From: JBBDLF01 sp040879025
Lineage (GTDB): Bacteria > Pseudomonadota > Gammaproteobacteria > Pseudomonadales > Pseudohongiellaceae
Assembly: GCA_040879025.1 (NCBI GenBank)
Contig: JBBDLF010000035.1
Span: 16,185 to 80,184, forward strand
Length of the DNA stretch: 64,000 bases
Direction of reading: 5' to 3'
The position numbers and the translations under genes were made by a program. Numbering within the stretch: position 1 is the first letter of the stretch; each line of letters begins with the position of its first letter. Below the pieces are notes generated by a model, which saw only the letters and a list, made by a program, of their open reading frames with translations, made no database searches and was not told the DNA's origin. This document shows positions 34,002 through 42,810 of this stretch, one piece after another.

Positions 34002-34832
34002 ATGCTGAAAATAAATCCAACAAGACGCCTGCTGCCGATATTGCTTCTTCTGCTCTTCTGCCCCTTGGCCGGGGCTCAGGAGTACCGCATACTGATTACC
34101 AACGACGACGGTGTGGATTCGCCGTTGCTGGCCGAGTTGAAACTGCAGCTCGAGGCGTTGCCGGATACAGAGGTGGTGGTTTCCGCTCCCGACGCCAACC
34201 AGTCCGGCAGCAGCCACGCCAGTATTGGTGCGGAGTTCGAGGTCACCAGGGTGATGCGGGACGGTGAGTTTTTCGGCTACTCGGTGTCCGGGAGGCCGGC
34301 CGATGCCGTGCGCTATGCTCTGTTGACGCTCGGGTCCGAGGAGCCGTTTGACCTGGTGGTGTCCGGGATCAATCTGGGCGCCAACGTGGGAGATGTTTCA
34401 CACCTGTCGGGTACGGTGGGTGCCGCGATGGAGGCGCAATATCACGGTATCCCGTCCATAGCCGTGTCGCAGGCAACAAGCGAGGTAAATACCCGTGAAT
34501 CGGCCCGCTTCGCCGCGAGGGTCGTGGAGAAGCTCCGTCGGGATGGACCGCTGCCGGGTGTGGTACTGTCGATCAATATTCCCGGTGGCGTATTGAAGGG
34601 TGTGCGCGTCCGGCCGGTGGGCGACTCTTACTTGCAGACCGAAGGGTACGAGGAACTCAGCGTGCAGGGCGACCGGATGGCGGTACGCCGAATACGCACC
34701 ATTGCCACTTCCGAGGACAGGGTGACCGATACCTATGCCTATCAGAACGGGTACATAACTATCACACCGCTAAAATTTGACTGGACCGCTTACGAACTGA
34801 TTCCCGAAGTTGAATCATGGGATCTGGAATAG
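34002..34832 (+). CDS. surE: SurE-type 5'/3'-nucleotidase with a signal peptide
   Basis: A 276-residue SurE-fold acid phosphatase. The metal site is ILITNDDGVDSPLL (Asp-Asp), with Ser in DANQSGSSH and Asn in VSGINLGANVGDVSHLSGTV. Usual cytosolic SurE starts directly at the MRILLTNDDG strand; here about 25 residues form a signal peptide (LLPILLLLLFCPLAGAQ-EY), so the enzyme is probably periplasmic. It is also not next to pcm or nlpD, the usual partners of housekeeping SurE. It may scavenge nucleotides or other phosphate esters outside the cytoplasm. GGAG lies 7 bases before ATG 34002. It precedes a beta-lactamase-fold hydrolase by 134 bases. Confidence 0.88.
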   Translation: MLKINPTRRLLPILLLLLFCPLAGAQEYRILITNDDGVDSPLLAELKLQLEALPDTEVVVSAPDANQSGSSHASIGAEFEVTRVMRDGEFFGYSVSGRPADAVRYALLTLGSEEPFDLVVSGINLGANVGDVSHLSGTVGAAMEAQYHGIPSIAVSQATSEVNTRESARFAARVVEKLRRDGPLPGVVLSINIPGGVLKGVRVRPVGDSYLQTEGYEELSVQGDRMAVRRIRTIATSEDRVTDTYAYQNGYITITPLKFDWTAYELIPEVESWDLE

Positions 34833-34966
34833 GGGTTTCGGGAACAGAGGGTTTATAAAGCGAGGGTTATGGTACTCCCGGCTCCTGAGCCGGTGCGCCG
34901 TGGATTGTGTTCGGGCATTGGTGTTTCGACCGAAACTAAAATTGGTAAAGATTGGGGGGATTCGAA

Positions 34967-36202
34967 ATGGTTGGAAAAATGCGTTTGCGTGGGCTGACTG
35001 CCTTGTGCGGAGCTTTGCTCCTGGTAGTTTCATCATTTGTTCTGGCGGACATTGAGCAGGCACGGCTGGATGCCATTGCCGCAGACCTGCAGGCCAGGGT
35101 GGACGAAGGGCGACTTGCCGGTGCGGTCGCATTGGTGGCCCAGGACGGTGAGATTCAGATGAATGAGGCGTTCGGCCACAGGAATGTGGAAGACGGGGTG
35201 GTTATGACCACCGATACCATCTTCCGTATTTTTTCGATGACCAAACCAGTTGCCGGCACGGCATTGATGATTTTGCATGATGAAGGCAAATTCGAGTTGG
35301 ACGACCCGGTCGGAGAATACATTCCTGAACTTGCCGATTTGCGCGTGTTCAAATCACAGCGGGACGATGGCAGCTTCGAAACAGAAGCGGCGGGTCACGC
35401 AATGACAATACGTGAATTGATGAGCCACACCGGCGGGCTGGTTTATACTCCGCCATTGTCTCAGGGTCCGGTTGCGCAGGCTTATGCACAGGCCGGCATT
35501 TTGGGCAGGGAGACCACGCTGGCGGAAATGGCCGACGCGTTGGATGACATTCCCCTCAATCACCAGCCCGGCACCCAATGGGTTTACAGCATTTCGGTTG
35601 ATGTTCAGGGTTATCTGATTGAAGTGCTGTCAGGACAGACCTTTGACCGGTTCCTGAAGGAACGGATATTCACTCCGCTGGGTATGAGGGATACCGGATT
35701 TCACGTCGTACCTGAGAAAGCCGACAGACTCTCACGTCAGTACGCACCCGTTCAGGGAACACTGCGACGTACCGACACCGGTGCCTTTCTGCAGGAGCCG
35801 AAATTCTTTTCCGGCGGTGGCGGCCTCACGTCCACCGCGGCTGACTACATGAAATTCGCCCAAATGCACTTGAATGGCGGCGTTCTCGCCGGTGAGCGCA
35901 TCCTGTCGGAAGAAGCGGTTGCAATTATGCGCAGCAATCACCTGCCTGAGGGCATCAGCGATATCGGGCAACTTTACCCCGGTAATGTATTTGGTGTGGA
36001 TTTCGCCGTGGTGGATAACCCGGATCTGTGGAATGGAGCCCCGGCAGGCACACACTGGTGGTGGGGCATCGCAGGCACCTGGTTCTGGATAGATCCGGTA
36101 AACGATATTATTTTTGTAGGAATGATCCAGAACGACGACATTTTTTATTCGCTGCAGGTGGCGGCGAAAATGCGAGACCTGATTTACCGCCCGCTGGAAT
36201 AA
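34967..36202 (+). CDS. Secreted serine hydrolase, class C beta-lactamase/EstB-like
   Basis: A 411-residue exported enzyme with a signal peptide ending near FVLAD. The beta-lactamase/penicillin-binding motif SxxK is seen as FRIFSMTKPVAG, and YSIS in WVYSISVDV occupies the Tyr motif position. The region GGLTSTAADYMKF and the C-terminal WWWGIAGTWFWIDP complete the EstB-like pattern. The Y-x-N motif is Y-S-I, and a KTG-like motif is replaced by GIAGT, so it is more likely an esterase, transesterase or peptidase than a beta-lactamase. A GGGGGGA run 6 bases before ATG 34967 fixes the start. Its stop is just before the palindromic repeat and the assembly gap. Confidence 0.85.
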   Translation: MVGKMRLRGLTALCGALLLVVSSFVLADIEQARLDAIAADLQARVDEGRLAGAVALVAQDGEIQMNEAFGHRNVEDGVVMTTDTIFRIFSMTKPVAGTALMILHDEGKFELDDPVGEYIPELADLRVFKSQRDDGSFETEAAGHAMTIRELMSHTGGLVYTPPLSQGPVAQAYAQAGILGRETTLAEMADALDDIPLNHQPGTQWVYSISVDVQGYLIEVLSGQTFDRFLKERIFTPLGMRDTGFHVVPEKADRLSRQYAPVQGTLRRTDTGAFLQEPKFFSGGGGLTSTAADYMKFAQMHLNGGVLAGERILSEEAVAIMRSNHLPEGISDIGQLYPGNVFGVDFAVVDNPDLWNGAPAGTHWWWGIAGTWFWIDPVNDIIFVGMIQNDDIFYSLQVAAKMRDLIYRPLE

Positions 36203-36204
36203 CC

Positions 36205-36284
36205 GGGGTCGGTGGCGAATGATAATCATTCTCAATCTACCTGATTGGGGGTCGGTGGCGAATGATAATCTGGATTGAGAATGA
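36205..36284. repeat. Dispersed palindromic element, cut by the assembly gap
   Basis: GGTCGGTGGCGAATGATAAT occurs twice (from 36207 and from 36250). TCATTCTCAATC (36226-36237) is repeated inverted as GATTGAGAATGA (36273-36284), ending exactly at the N run. The GGTCGGTGGCGAATGA core also builds the 19-base stem at 61858-61898. Both sites lie between convergent genes. The missing bases probably contain the rest of a large hairpin. Confidence 0.8.
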
Positions 36285-36294
36285 NNNNNNNNNN
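36285..36294. other. Assembly gap (10 N) followed by C-rich low-complexity sequence
   Basis: Ten N are followed, up to about 36362, by a run of C broken by A and by CGCCACCGCCCCCAATC, a degraded complement of the element on the left of the gap. The poly-C run may be real or a sequencing artefact. No gene is seen here. Confidence 0.95.
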
Positions 36295-36362
36295 ACCCAC
36301 CCCCCCCCCCCCCCCACCCCCAATCACGCGATCCGCCCGCCACCGCCCCCAATCCGCCCCAA

Positions 36363-37478
36363 TCAGGTGAGTTCGGCCATGTGTTTACGGTCGAACTCAA
36401 TGATTTCGTCGTTCTTTTGCTCTCGTATCTTGTTTGGCCAGGCCGGGTCGGAAAGCAGTGCCCGACCCACGGCGACAAGATCAAACTCGTCGTGTTCGAA
36501 ACGTTCAATCAGCGAGTCAATATCGGTTGTGGCGGCTTCCTTGCCAGCGTAAGTACGCAGGAAGTCTGAATCCAGCCCCACGCTTCCTACGGTAATAGCC
36601 GGCTTGCCGGTCAGTTTACGCGTCCAGCCGGCAAGATTCAGGATGGATCCTTCGAATTCCGGGTCATTAAAACGTCTGGTGCTGCAATGGAAAATATCCA
36701 CTCCAGCCTGGCTCAACGGGGCGAGAAAGGAGCCGAGGGCTTCCGGGTTTGTTGCCATCTTGTGCCGGTAGTCACCCTGCTTCCATTGCGAGAAGCGAAA
36801 CACGATCGGAAAGTCTTCCGGAACCGCATGGCGGATGGCCTCGATAATCTCAACAGCAAACCGTGTTCGCTGCGCAAGGTCGCCGCCGTACTTGTCCGTA
36901 CGCAGATTGGTGGCTTCCCAGAAGAACTGGTCTATCAGATAGCTGTGAGCGCCGTGGATTTCCACACCATCGAACCCCAGCCGCAGTGCGTCACTTGCGG
37001 CCCGTGCATAGGCTGCGACACATGCGTCAATGTCCGCTTGCACCATCGCCATGGGAACCTCTCCGCCGGGCTGTGTCGCATAGATTGGGTGCAGTATGGC
37101 TGAGGGACCATAACACGGTTCGTCGGGGACCGGGCCGACACCGCGTTTGCGAATACTTCCCACATGCCAGATTTGCGGAATGATAAATCCTCCGGCGGCA
37201 TGCACTGAGTCAAGCACCCGCTTCCATCCGGCCAGCGCGTCCTCGCCATAGAACGAGGGGACGTCGGCGTTGCCATGGGCGCCCTTGAAGCTTGGCGGAG
37301 TGCCCTCTGTGATGATCAAACCCACGCCGCCTTCCGCGCGACGACGATAGTAGGCGGCTACCGCTTCTCCGGGAACATTACCCGGCGACTTGCAGCGCGT
37401 CATCGGCGCCATCACAATTCGATTGGGCAGGGTAACGCGGCCAAAAGAAAAAGGTCTAAAGAGCGTATCCATTTTCAT
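36363..37478 (-). CDS. Old yellow enzyme-family NADH:flavin oxidoreductase
   Basis: A 371-residue FMN TIM-barrel enzyme. The N-terminus LFRPFSFGRVTLPNRIVMAPMTR is the OYE opening. The substrate-anion pair is in FDGVEIHGAHSYLIDQFF, with NLRTDKYGGDLAQRTRFAVEII following as the family signature. PAITVGSVGL and DLVAVGRALLSDPAW form the FMN phosphate site. OYE-family enzymes reduce activated C=C bonds or nitro groups with NAD(P)H. No iron-sulphur extension is present, so this is not a dienoyl-CoA reductase. It is divergent from thpR. The last codons abut the C-rich region beside the gap, but the frame is intact. Confidence 0.9.
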   Translation of the reverse strand: MKMDTLFRPFSFGRVTLPNRIVMAPMTRCKSPGNVPGEAVAAYYRRRAEGGVGLIITEGTPPSFKGAHGNADVPSFYGEDALAGWKRVLDSVHAAGGFIIPQIWHVGSIRKRGVGPVPDEPCYGPSAILHPIYATQPGGEVPMAMVQADIDACVAAYARAASDALRLGFDGVEIHGAHSYLIDQFFWEATNLRTDKYGGDLAQRTRFAVEIIEAIRHAVPEDFPIVFRFSQWKQGDYRHKMATNPEALGSFLAPLSQAGVDIFHCSTRRFNDPEFEGSILNLAGWTRKLTGKPAITVGSVGLDSDFLRTYAGKEAATTDIDSLIERFEHDEFDLVAVGRALLSDPAWPNKIREQKNDEIIEFDRKHMAELT

Positions 37479-37571
37479 GCGTGCTTTTGCTTTCCTGACC
37501 CGAGCGGCTGCAGGGGTTTGTGATATTCTCTCGCGAGTCGTATGTTACTGGAATGAGGCCGGATGAGCTAA

Positions 37572-37592
37572 GGAACCTCTGAATAACTCCGT
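37572..37592 (+). repeat. Copy of a short dispersed repeat (GGAACCTCTGA type)
   Basis: GGAACCTCTGAATAACTC followed by CGT matches the sequence from 63949 at 18 of 21 positions. It lies between the divergent oxidoreductase and thpR genes. It may be the end of a MITE or insertion-sequence remnant. Confidence 0.4.
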
Positions 37593-37660
37593 CTACTATG
37601 CAACGAGACGGGAATCGGGAGAGGGGAAACAGGAGACGGAAACAGAGAGCGACGGATTAC

Positions 37661-38254
37661 ATGGCGCCACTAAAAAAGTCAAAAAAAATGCGCCTGTTTC
37701 TGGGCATTGGCTATTCACCTTCCACTGCGGTGCGCCGGTTACTGGATGAACTGCAAAGCGTGGAACAATCACAAGCCCGGGAATTCAAGACAACACCGGT
37801 TGGCAACCTGCATGTCACATTGAAGTTTCTGGGGCCGGTACCGGAGGCCGAGGTCACCAGACTGATCGATGTGATGGAGTCCGGCGTCTCCGCCCGCGAA
37901 CCTTTTGCGGCGAATCTCTCAGGACCGGGCTGTTTCAGCAATTCGTTGTGGCTGGGGCTGGAAAAAAACGAACAATGGTCGGCGCTTTGCGAGATGGCCG
38001 CTGAACTGGAAGCTGGTATGGCCAGTGCAGGCTTCCCGCCCGAGACCCGATCCTACCGGCCCCATCTGACGGTGGCGCGGTTCAAACCGGGTCTCAGGCT
38101 GAAGCTGTCAGAATTGATGGACCGATACAGCGGTGTGAACTGGGGCACTCTCCCCGTGCATGCCATTCACCTGTACCGTTCGGAGACCTTGTCCGAAGGT
38201 CCCCGCTACTCCATCCTTCACACAGTCAAGCTGAAGACTAGTCCGGCAGACTGA
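37661..38254 (+). CDS. thpR: RNA 2',3'-cyclic phosphodiesterase (2H family)
   Basis: A 197-residue (or 188 from ATG 37688) 2H phosphoesterase. The two catalytic HxT motifs are NLHVTLKFLGPV and YRPHLTVARFK, with RLFLGIGYSP at the N-terminus and LYRSETLSEGPRYSIL near the end, all typical of ThpR/LigT. It hydrolyses 2',3'-cyclic phosphates of RNA ends in the cytoplasm. The family usually starts at the MRLF strand, so ATG 37688 is a serious alternative; neither start has a strong ribosome site. The 3' end overlaps the convergent PQQ dehydrogenase gene by 17 bases. Confidence 0.88.
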   Translation: MAPLKKSKKMRLFLGIGYSPSTAVRRLLDELQSVEQSQAREFKTTPVGNLHVTLKFLGPVPEAEVTRLIDVMESGVSAREPFAANLSGPGCFSNSLWLGLEKNEQWSALCEMAAELEAGMASAGFPPETRSYRPHLTVARFKPGLRLKLSELMDRYSGVNWGTLPVHAIHLYRSETLSEGPRYSILHTVKLKTSPAD

Positions 38255-40367
38255 AGACGTACAATGCATTGCCGTTATCCGGGTGAGTAATTTCCGGGGC
38301 TACGACGCTGGGTACGGTGCGGGGACTGCTCCCTCCCAGTGCCGCGTTGACACCGATGTATTGTTTTCCGTCCACGGCAAAGACGATGGGATGGCCTTGT
38401 ACCGAAGTACCTAATCGGGTTTCCCACAGAATTTCACCGTTGCGAACGTCAAAGGCCCGGAAGCGGCGATCCAGATCACCGGCAAAAACCAGGTTACCCG
38501 CAGTCGATACGGTGCCGGTATGGAACGAGGCGCGTTGCTCATAGCTCCACACTTCCTCCAAAGTATCTACGTTATAGGCACCGAGTTTCCCCATGTTGCC
38601 ATCGGAACCGGGCATCTCGAAGAAGCGCCGGCTGGCGGCCAGACCGCCACCGCCCAATTCCAGCGAAACCTCGCGGGCGGCGTTTTCCAGGCAGGTCTGA
38701 CTGAGCGGCGCCACAATAGTGCCGGTTGGCTCATGATAGGTCATTGAATGCCAGTCCTTGCCGCCGGTACTGCTGGGACAGGCGGAAGTCCATTCGTTGA
38801 GCTGGGCGTTGATAATGTCATCGCGGTAGGTGACGACGCCGGTTACCGGATCAATATGAGTGAAGATGTTCTGAAACACGGTTTCGGTAAAGCCGAGGAA
38901 TTCGCCCGTGACCCGATCGTTTTTCCAGAGGATGCCGTGCTTGCCCAGAGACAGCACCAGCCTCTGATCTCCCCGGTCCACCAGAACGCGTTCAAATACT
39001 TCGTCCAGATCCAGCGCCTCGCCGGGGACGTGTTGGAAAAACCAGTCGAGTTCGCCCGTCTCCACATCCACCGCAATGGTCGCGTTGGTATACAGCCCGG
39101 CATCATGAATGGACATATGACGGCTGACAGGAACCCAGGGTTTGGCCTGGGCGGTGCCCCAGTAGGTGAGATTCAGTTCCGGGTCGTAACTGCCGGTTAT
39201 CCAGGTTTCACCGCCGGCACGAAATACATCGTCCAGTTCGCCCCAGGTATTGCCGCCCGGGTCATCCGACTGGGCGATGGTGTTGAAGCGCCAGAGCAGT
39301 TCGCCCGTGTTGGCGTCATGAGCCGTCAGGTAACAGTTCTCTTCGATATAGCGTGCACAGCCGGCCTGTCCCTGGATGATCTTGCCATCGGCGACAATGG
39401 GGCCGCTGGAGTTCACGAATCCCTGGCTGCTGTCGGCTATGACTGTTTCCCACATCGGTTCGCCGGTGCGGGCATCAAGAGCCACCAGGCGTGAATCCGT
39501 TGTCGCGTGAATGATCTTGTCATTGTAGATGGCGATATTACGCATGTCCTGCCTGTTGGCGGGACCGGCGTGATGCTCCCAGATTAACTCGCCGGTTTTG
39601 GCGTCCAGCGCCTGAATAATGTTGCTGGTGTTGATCAGATAAATCACGCCGCCGTAGACCAGCGGCGCCGGTTCTGAGCTCCCGTCGTGCATGGACCAGA
39701 CCCATTCCAGTTTGAGATTCCCGACATTGTCGGTGTTGATCTGGTCGAGAGGGCTGTAACTGTGAGCCAGGTAATCGCGACGGATCATTGGCCAGTCGGA
39801 GGGGTCTGGATCACGCAGCATGGAGTCGGTTACCGGAACGAAATTTTCCACGGTGCCTTCAACCACCAATCCGCGTGGAGCCTCGGGTTCGCGTTGTTGT
39901 GACGCCGACGTTGCGATCTGTTCCGGCGTATAGGCGGCGATGCGAATGGCCGATGTTTCCGTCAACGGCGTATCGCCTGTCAGCATACCGTTTCCGTCCA
40001 GCATATGAGCGACGATGTTGACGTAATCGGCATCGGACAGGGAATCACCACCACCTGGCGGCATATTGGATTTCACATTGGTGATCAGCGCCGCTGGAGT
40101 CTGCGCACCCCATCGTGTCATGAAATCCTCGCCGCTGAGCTGCGGAGCCAGGGGAGTGCCCTGCAATTCATCACCGTGACAGGTGGCACAGTTAACACCG
40201 TACAGAAGCGCGCCAGCCTCGGCCTGGGCTTCGGTGTAGGTGGGCGGTCCGGGGTCCATACTCGTGGTGTCGGCTTCCCGGGCGGGCTCGTCGCATGCCA
40301 CCAGCAGTGAAAGCAATGCGATGCCATACAAGGCCTTGTTGTTGAATTTGTGTTTGCCACCAATCAT
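38238..40367 (-). CDS. PQQ dehydrogenase with N-terminal cytochrome c domain, lipoprotein
   Basis: A 709-residue quinohaemoprotein. A lipobox (LLSLLVACDE) suggests lipid anchoring. A c-type cytochrome domain follows (NCATCHGDEL near residue 66, Met ligand in NMPPGGG), then a PQQ propeller from about residue 190 with Trp motifs such as TGELIWEHH, TGEPMWETV, TGELLWRFN and NGEILWETR. The Asp-x-Asp pattern is present at D453 and D455 (ALDLDEV). The vicinal Cys pair seen in the 12.5 kb enzyme is not visible. In classical type II alcohol dehydrogenases the haem domain is C-terminal; here it is N-terminal. It is last in a tannase-CHRD-dehydrogenase operon, and GAGG precedes ATG 40367. Substrate unknown; an alcohol, aldehyde or sugar is likely. 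Confidence 0.85.
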   Translation of the reverse strand: MIGGKHKFNNKALYGIALLSLLVACDEPAREADTTSMDPGPPTYTEAQAEAGALLYGVNCATCHGDELQGTPLAPQLSGEDFMTRWGAQTPAALITNVKSNMPPGGGDSLSDADYVNIVAHMLDGNGMLTGDTPLTETSAIRIAAYTPEQIATSASQQREPEAPRGLVVEGTVENFVPVTDSMLRDPDPSDWPMIRRDYLAHSYSPLDQINTDNVGNLKLEWVWSMHDGSSEPAPLVYGGVIYLINTSNIIQALDAKTGELIWEHHAGPANRQDMRNIAIYNDKIIHATTDSRLVALDARTGEPMWETVIADSSQGFVNSSGPIVADGKIIQGQAGCARYIEENCYLTAHDANTGELLWRFNTIAQSDDPGGNTWGELDDVFRAGGETWITGSYDPELNLTYWGTAQAKPWVPVSRHMSIHDAGLYTNATIAVDVETGELDWFFQHVPGEALDLDEVFERVLVDRGDQRLVLSLGKHGILWKNDRVTGEFLGFTETVFQNIFTHIDPVTGVVTYRDDIINAQLNEWTSACPSSTGGKDWHSMTYHEPTGTIVAPLSQTCLENAAREVSLELGGGGLAASRRFFEMPGSDGNMGKLGAYNVDTLEEVWSYEQRASFHTGTVSTAGNLVFAGDLDRRFRAFDVRNGEILWETRLGTSVQGHPIVFAVDGKQYIGVNAALGGSSPRTVPSVVAPEITHPDNGNALYVFSLPD

Positions 40368-40451
40368 TGTGCTGTCCTCATGTCTCTTGTTATCTTGACC
40401 AAACGCCTGAACCGCCACTTGAAATGTCGTGAAACATCCCGCGGCGATCAA

Positions 40452-40889
40452 CTACTCCGGCAATAACCACCCGCGTAACTCGCCACCAGGATTGGTCTCG
40501 GTATGAACCTGTATATAGAGCGCCTCGTTATTGAACGCTTCCACCTGTTCCGGTGTCAGATCGAGCTCACCGTGTATGTCGCCGGATGTCGCATTGGTCA
40601 CCTCAAGCGGATGAACCGGCGGTCCGGGAATCGCCTTGGGTCCGTTGTGTACGTGCGCCGCGGTCGCTACGGAACTGGTACCCCGGAAACTTCCCGCTAT
40701 GCTTAACACGGTGCCGTTCAGTGTGGCATGAACTTCACCGCCTCCGGTGATTGAATCAACCGTCTGCGGGGTAACCGGCATCGGCGACAGCCTGGCGCGG
40801 AAACGCGTTTCCTGCGCCGCCGATCCGATCATCGACAAGCCAAAAACCATGGCAAGGGTCAAAAATCCGTACTTGTGCAGTTGCTTCAT
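40452..40889 (-). CDS. Secreted CHRD-domain protein
   Basis: A 145-residue exported protein that is one CHRD domain after a signal peptide (GLSMIGSAAQ-ET). Recognisable strings are GGGEVHATLNGTVLSIAGSFRG, AAHVHNGPKAIPGPPV, GDIHGELDLTPEQVEAFNN and the C-terminal LYIQVHTETNPGGELRGWL, where the His residues and the GGELRG turn are diagnostic. CHRD domains occur alone or fused in secreted proteins; their role in bacteria is unclear. It lies 84 bases before the PQQ/haem dehydrogenase and 28 bases after the tannase-family gene, all on the minus strand. Confidence 0.88.
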   Translation of the reverse strand: MKQLHKYGFLTLAMVFGLSMIGSAAQETRFRARLSPMPVTPQTVDSITGGGEVHATLNGTVLSIAGSFRGTSSVATAAHVHNGPKAIPGPPVHPLEVTNATSGDIHGELDLTPEQVEAFNNEALYIQVHTETNPGGELRGWLLPE

Positions 40890-40917
40890 TTTTTACCTCA
40901 TGTTTAACGAAAACCCG

Positions 40918-42561
40918 TCAGGGCACCTCACACTGAAAATTGCCCGCCATCCAGTTCTGCGGATCATTTTGGCTACCCTCGGGGCCGATATACCGGGCCT
41001 GTTGCGGGAAAGGGCACAGCGGGCGTTCATTATCTGTCCGGCCATTACTGGTGTGGGTGGCGGTGATAGAATCAGGTGCCGCTCCATTTTCCACCCAGTC
41101 CACCAGAGGAGCCAGTTTATCCCAGCTGTTGGGCCCGGCGCCGCCACCGCAATGTCCCATGCCGGGTGCCAGAAACAGACGTGCATCCTGTTGTGCGCGG
41201 TTCATGCTGTCGGCGTATGTCACCGCCACCATATCTTCATAGTAGGCCACTGTCGCCGAGGCTACCGACAGGGCGTCACCGAAACCATGATAGAGGATCA
41301 GTTTGCCATTGTTGCGGCGCAGAAAGCTGGTCAGATCGGGGTCGGTCGCGTCCGTGATTGAACTCATCAGTTGAGCTTCGCCGGCGGTAAAATCATCGAC
41401 ACTGAATTCCATCCAGTGATATTCCGGATTCATGCTGGACTTCCTCGCCTGATAGTCCAGGTCGCTCAAGTCGGGTATCGGGACTCCTGGATCAGTTTCA
41501 TAGAACAGGTAGTTGACGTGATCACCGGCCGGCCCGGATAACATGCCCGGCGTATTGTTATTGTCGGCATGAGGAATAAAACGCAGCCAGTCGAGTTCCG
41601 AACCACGCATCTTGCCCGGGTAAATTATCTGTCCGTTGCTGTCGTACGGGCCGCGGTAGTAGTCCGCGACCGTCTGCAGTTGTGCCTCGGTAAAACAGGC
41701 ATCGTTGTTGCTGTCGCCGCATCGCAGGTCGTTCAGGTCGGTGGCAGGGTCAAAGTCGCAGGCATAGGGATTGTCGATGACGCCGTCGCGAATGCCGTCA
41801 TCGGCATCGCATTGCTGCAACACCCGTTCGTGCAGTACATTCACCAGGTCCAGATTCTCCCGGTCGCCGTCACCGTCGCGATCCACGGCAAGATTGCCCG
41901 CATGGTTATTCGCAGCCATTCGCTGAAGGTGCCACACACCGGCGGCATTCATCGCCTGGTAAAAATTGACCGGAGCGCCGGCAACTATACCGTCAAAGTC
42001 ATAAGGGAAACGCTGGGCTTCCATCAGGCCCTGTCGGCCTCCGGTTGAACAGCCTTCAAAGTAGGAATACTGTGGCGCACTGCCGTAATAGTCATCGACG
42101 AGTGATTTCCCGGCCATGACCGTCAGATGTACCGCCCTGTAACCAAAATCGATTTCCGCCTGTCGGTTGTTATAGCCGAACGCGGATCCCGGTTCCGTGC
42201 CACTGTCGTGTCCGGTGTTGCTGTTGGCGACCGCATAGCCTTCCGCTACCCGATGATCCGCGAAATCAAGATCGCCGTCCTTGCCGCCGTCCCCCCATTG
42301 CAGGAAACGGCCATTCCAGTGTTCTGGCAGCGGCAACTGGGCATGAAACTGGATGGCCGGAGCAATGATTCCGCGTACATAACAATAAGCGCCTGACTGC
42401 GGGTTGTCGCGGAGGCCGGCGAAGGTGATTGTGAGGTTAGGGGTATGCAAAAGAGCCTCGCATTCGCCCGCCTCTTGCGACGTGGCGGACTGGGCGAAGC
42501 CGGGTACAGGAAAACAGGAAATACAGGCGGATATCAGTGCCCAGCGAAGAATCGGCTTCAT
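40918..42561 (-). CDS. Tannase/feruloyl-esterase family secreted hydrolase
   Basis: A 547-residue exported serine hydrolase with a signal peptide ending near GFAQS. The nucleophile elbow GCSTGGRQGLMEAQRFP is the tannase/feruloyl esterase signature, the catalytic Asp is likely in LILYHGFGDALS, and the His in LFLAPGMGHCGGG. A lid region with acidic DRDGDGDRENLDLV (probable calcium site) and several Cys lies between. Family members cleave aromatic carboxylic esters such as feruloyl or galloyl esters, or MHET. GAGGT lies 5 bases before ATG 42561. First gene of an operon with the CHRD protein and PQQ dehydrogenase: an ester could be hydrolysed and the freed alcohol oxidised, which is inference. 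Confidence 0.88.
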   Translation of the reverse strand: MKPILRWALISACISCFPVPGFAQSATSQEAGECEALLHTPNLTITFAGLRDNPQSGAYCYVRGIIAPAIQFHAQLPLPEHWNGRFLQWGDGGKDGDLDFADHRVAEGYAVANSNTGHDSGTEPGSAFGYNNRQAEIDFGYRAVHLTVMAGKSLVDDYYGSAPQYSYFEGCSTGGRQGLMEAQRFPYDFDGIVAGAPVNFYQAMNAAGVWHLQRMAANNHAGNLAVDRDGDGDRENLDLVNVLHERVLQQCDADDGIRDGVIDNPYACDFDPATDLNDLRCGDSNNDACFTEAQLQTVADYYRGPYDSNGQIIYPGKMRGSELDWLRFIPHADNNNTPGMLSGPAGDHVNYLFYETDPGVPIPDLSDLDYQARKSSMNPEYHWMEFSVDDFTAGEAQLMSSITDATDPDLTSFLRRNNGKLILYHGFGDALSVASATVAYYEDMVAVTYADSMNRAQQDARLFLAPGMGHCGGGAGPNSWDKLAPLVDWVENGAAPDSITATHTSNGRTDNERPLCPFPQQARYIGPEGSQNDPQNWMAGNFQCEVP

Positions 42562-42810
42562 TGCTACCTCGTGACAGAACAGCTTCTTTTCAGCGAACAG
42601 GGTTTTCAGCGCTGTTTTCGACAAACCTCGCCGGCAGGGTACTGGACCGGGTTCGCCACCGTGGCTTTGCCGTACTTTACCCCATGTAAGCGACAATTTC
42701 GATTTGAATTGCGGCCTTCCGCGCCCGGAGGATATAGTTGAGGATACAATTAAAGCTTCAGAAAAATCCGGGAGCCAGGCCCGGAGTGAATCAAATGGAG
42801 TGTGAGTCTT

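Noticed and set aside
34967..36202. Reading the two serine hydrolases (also 44781-45890) as beta-lactamase resistance genes
   Set aside because: SxxK is present, but the third motif (KTG) is replaced in both and this fold is mostly esterase or peptidase; resistance is not supported.
36215..36233. Strong match (16 of 19 bases) to the E. coli Fur box around AATGATAATCATT
   Set aside because: It lies between the stop codons of convergent genes, inside a repeated palindrome whose symmetry creates the resemblance. No promoter faces away from it, so iron control is unlikely.
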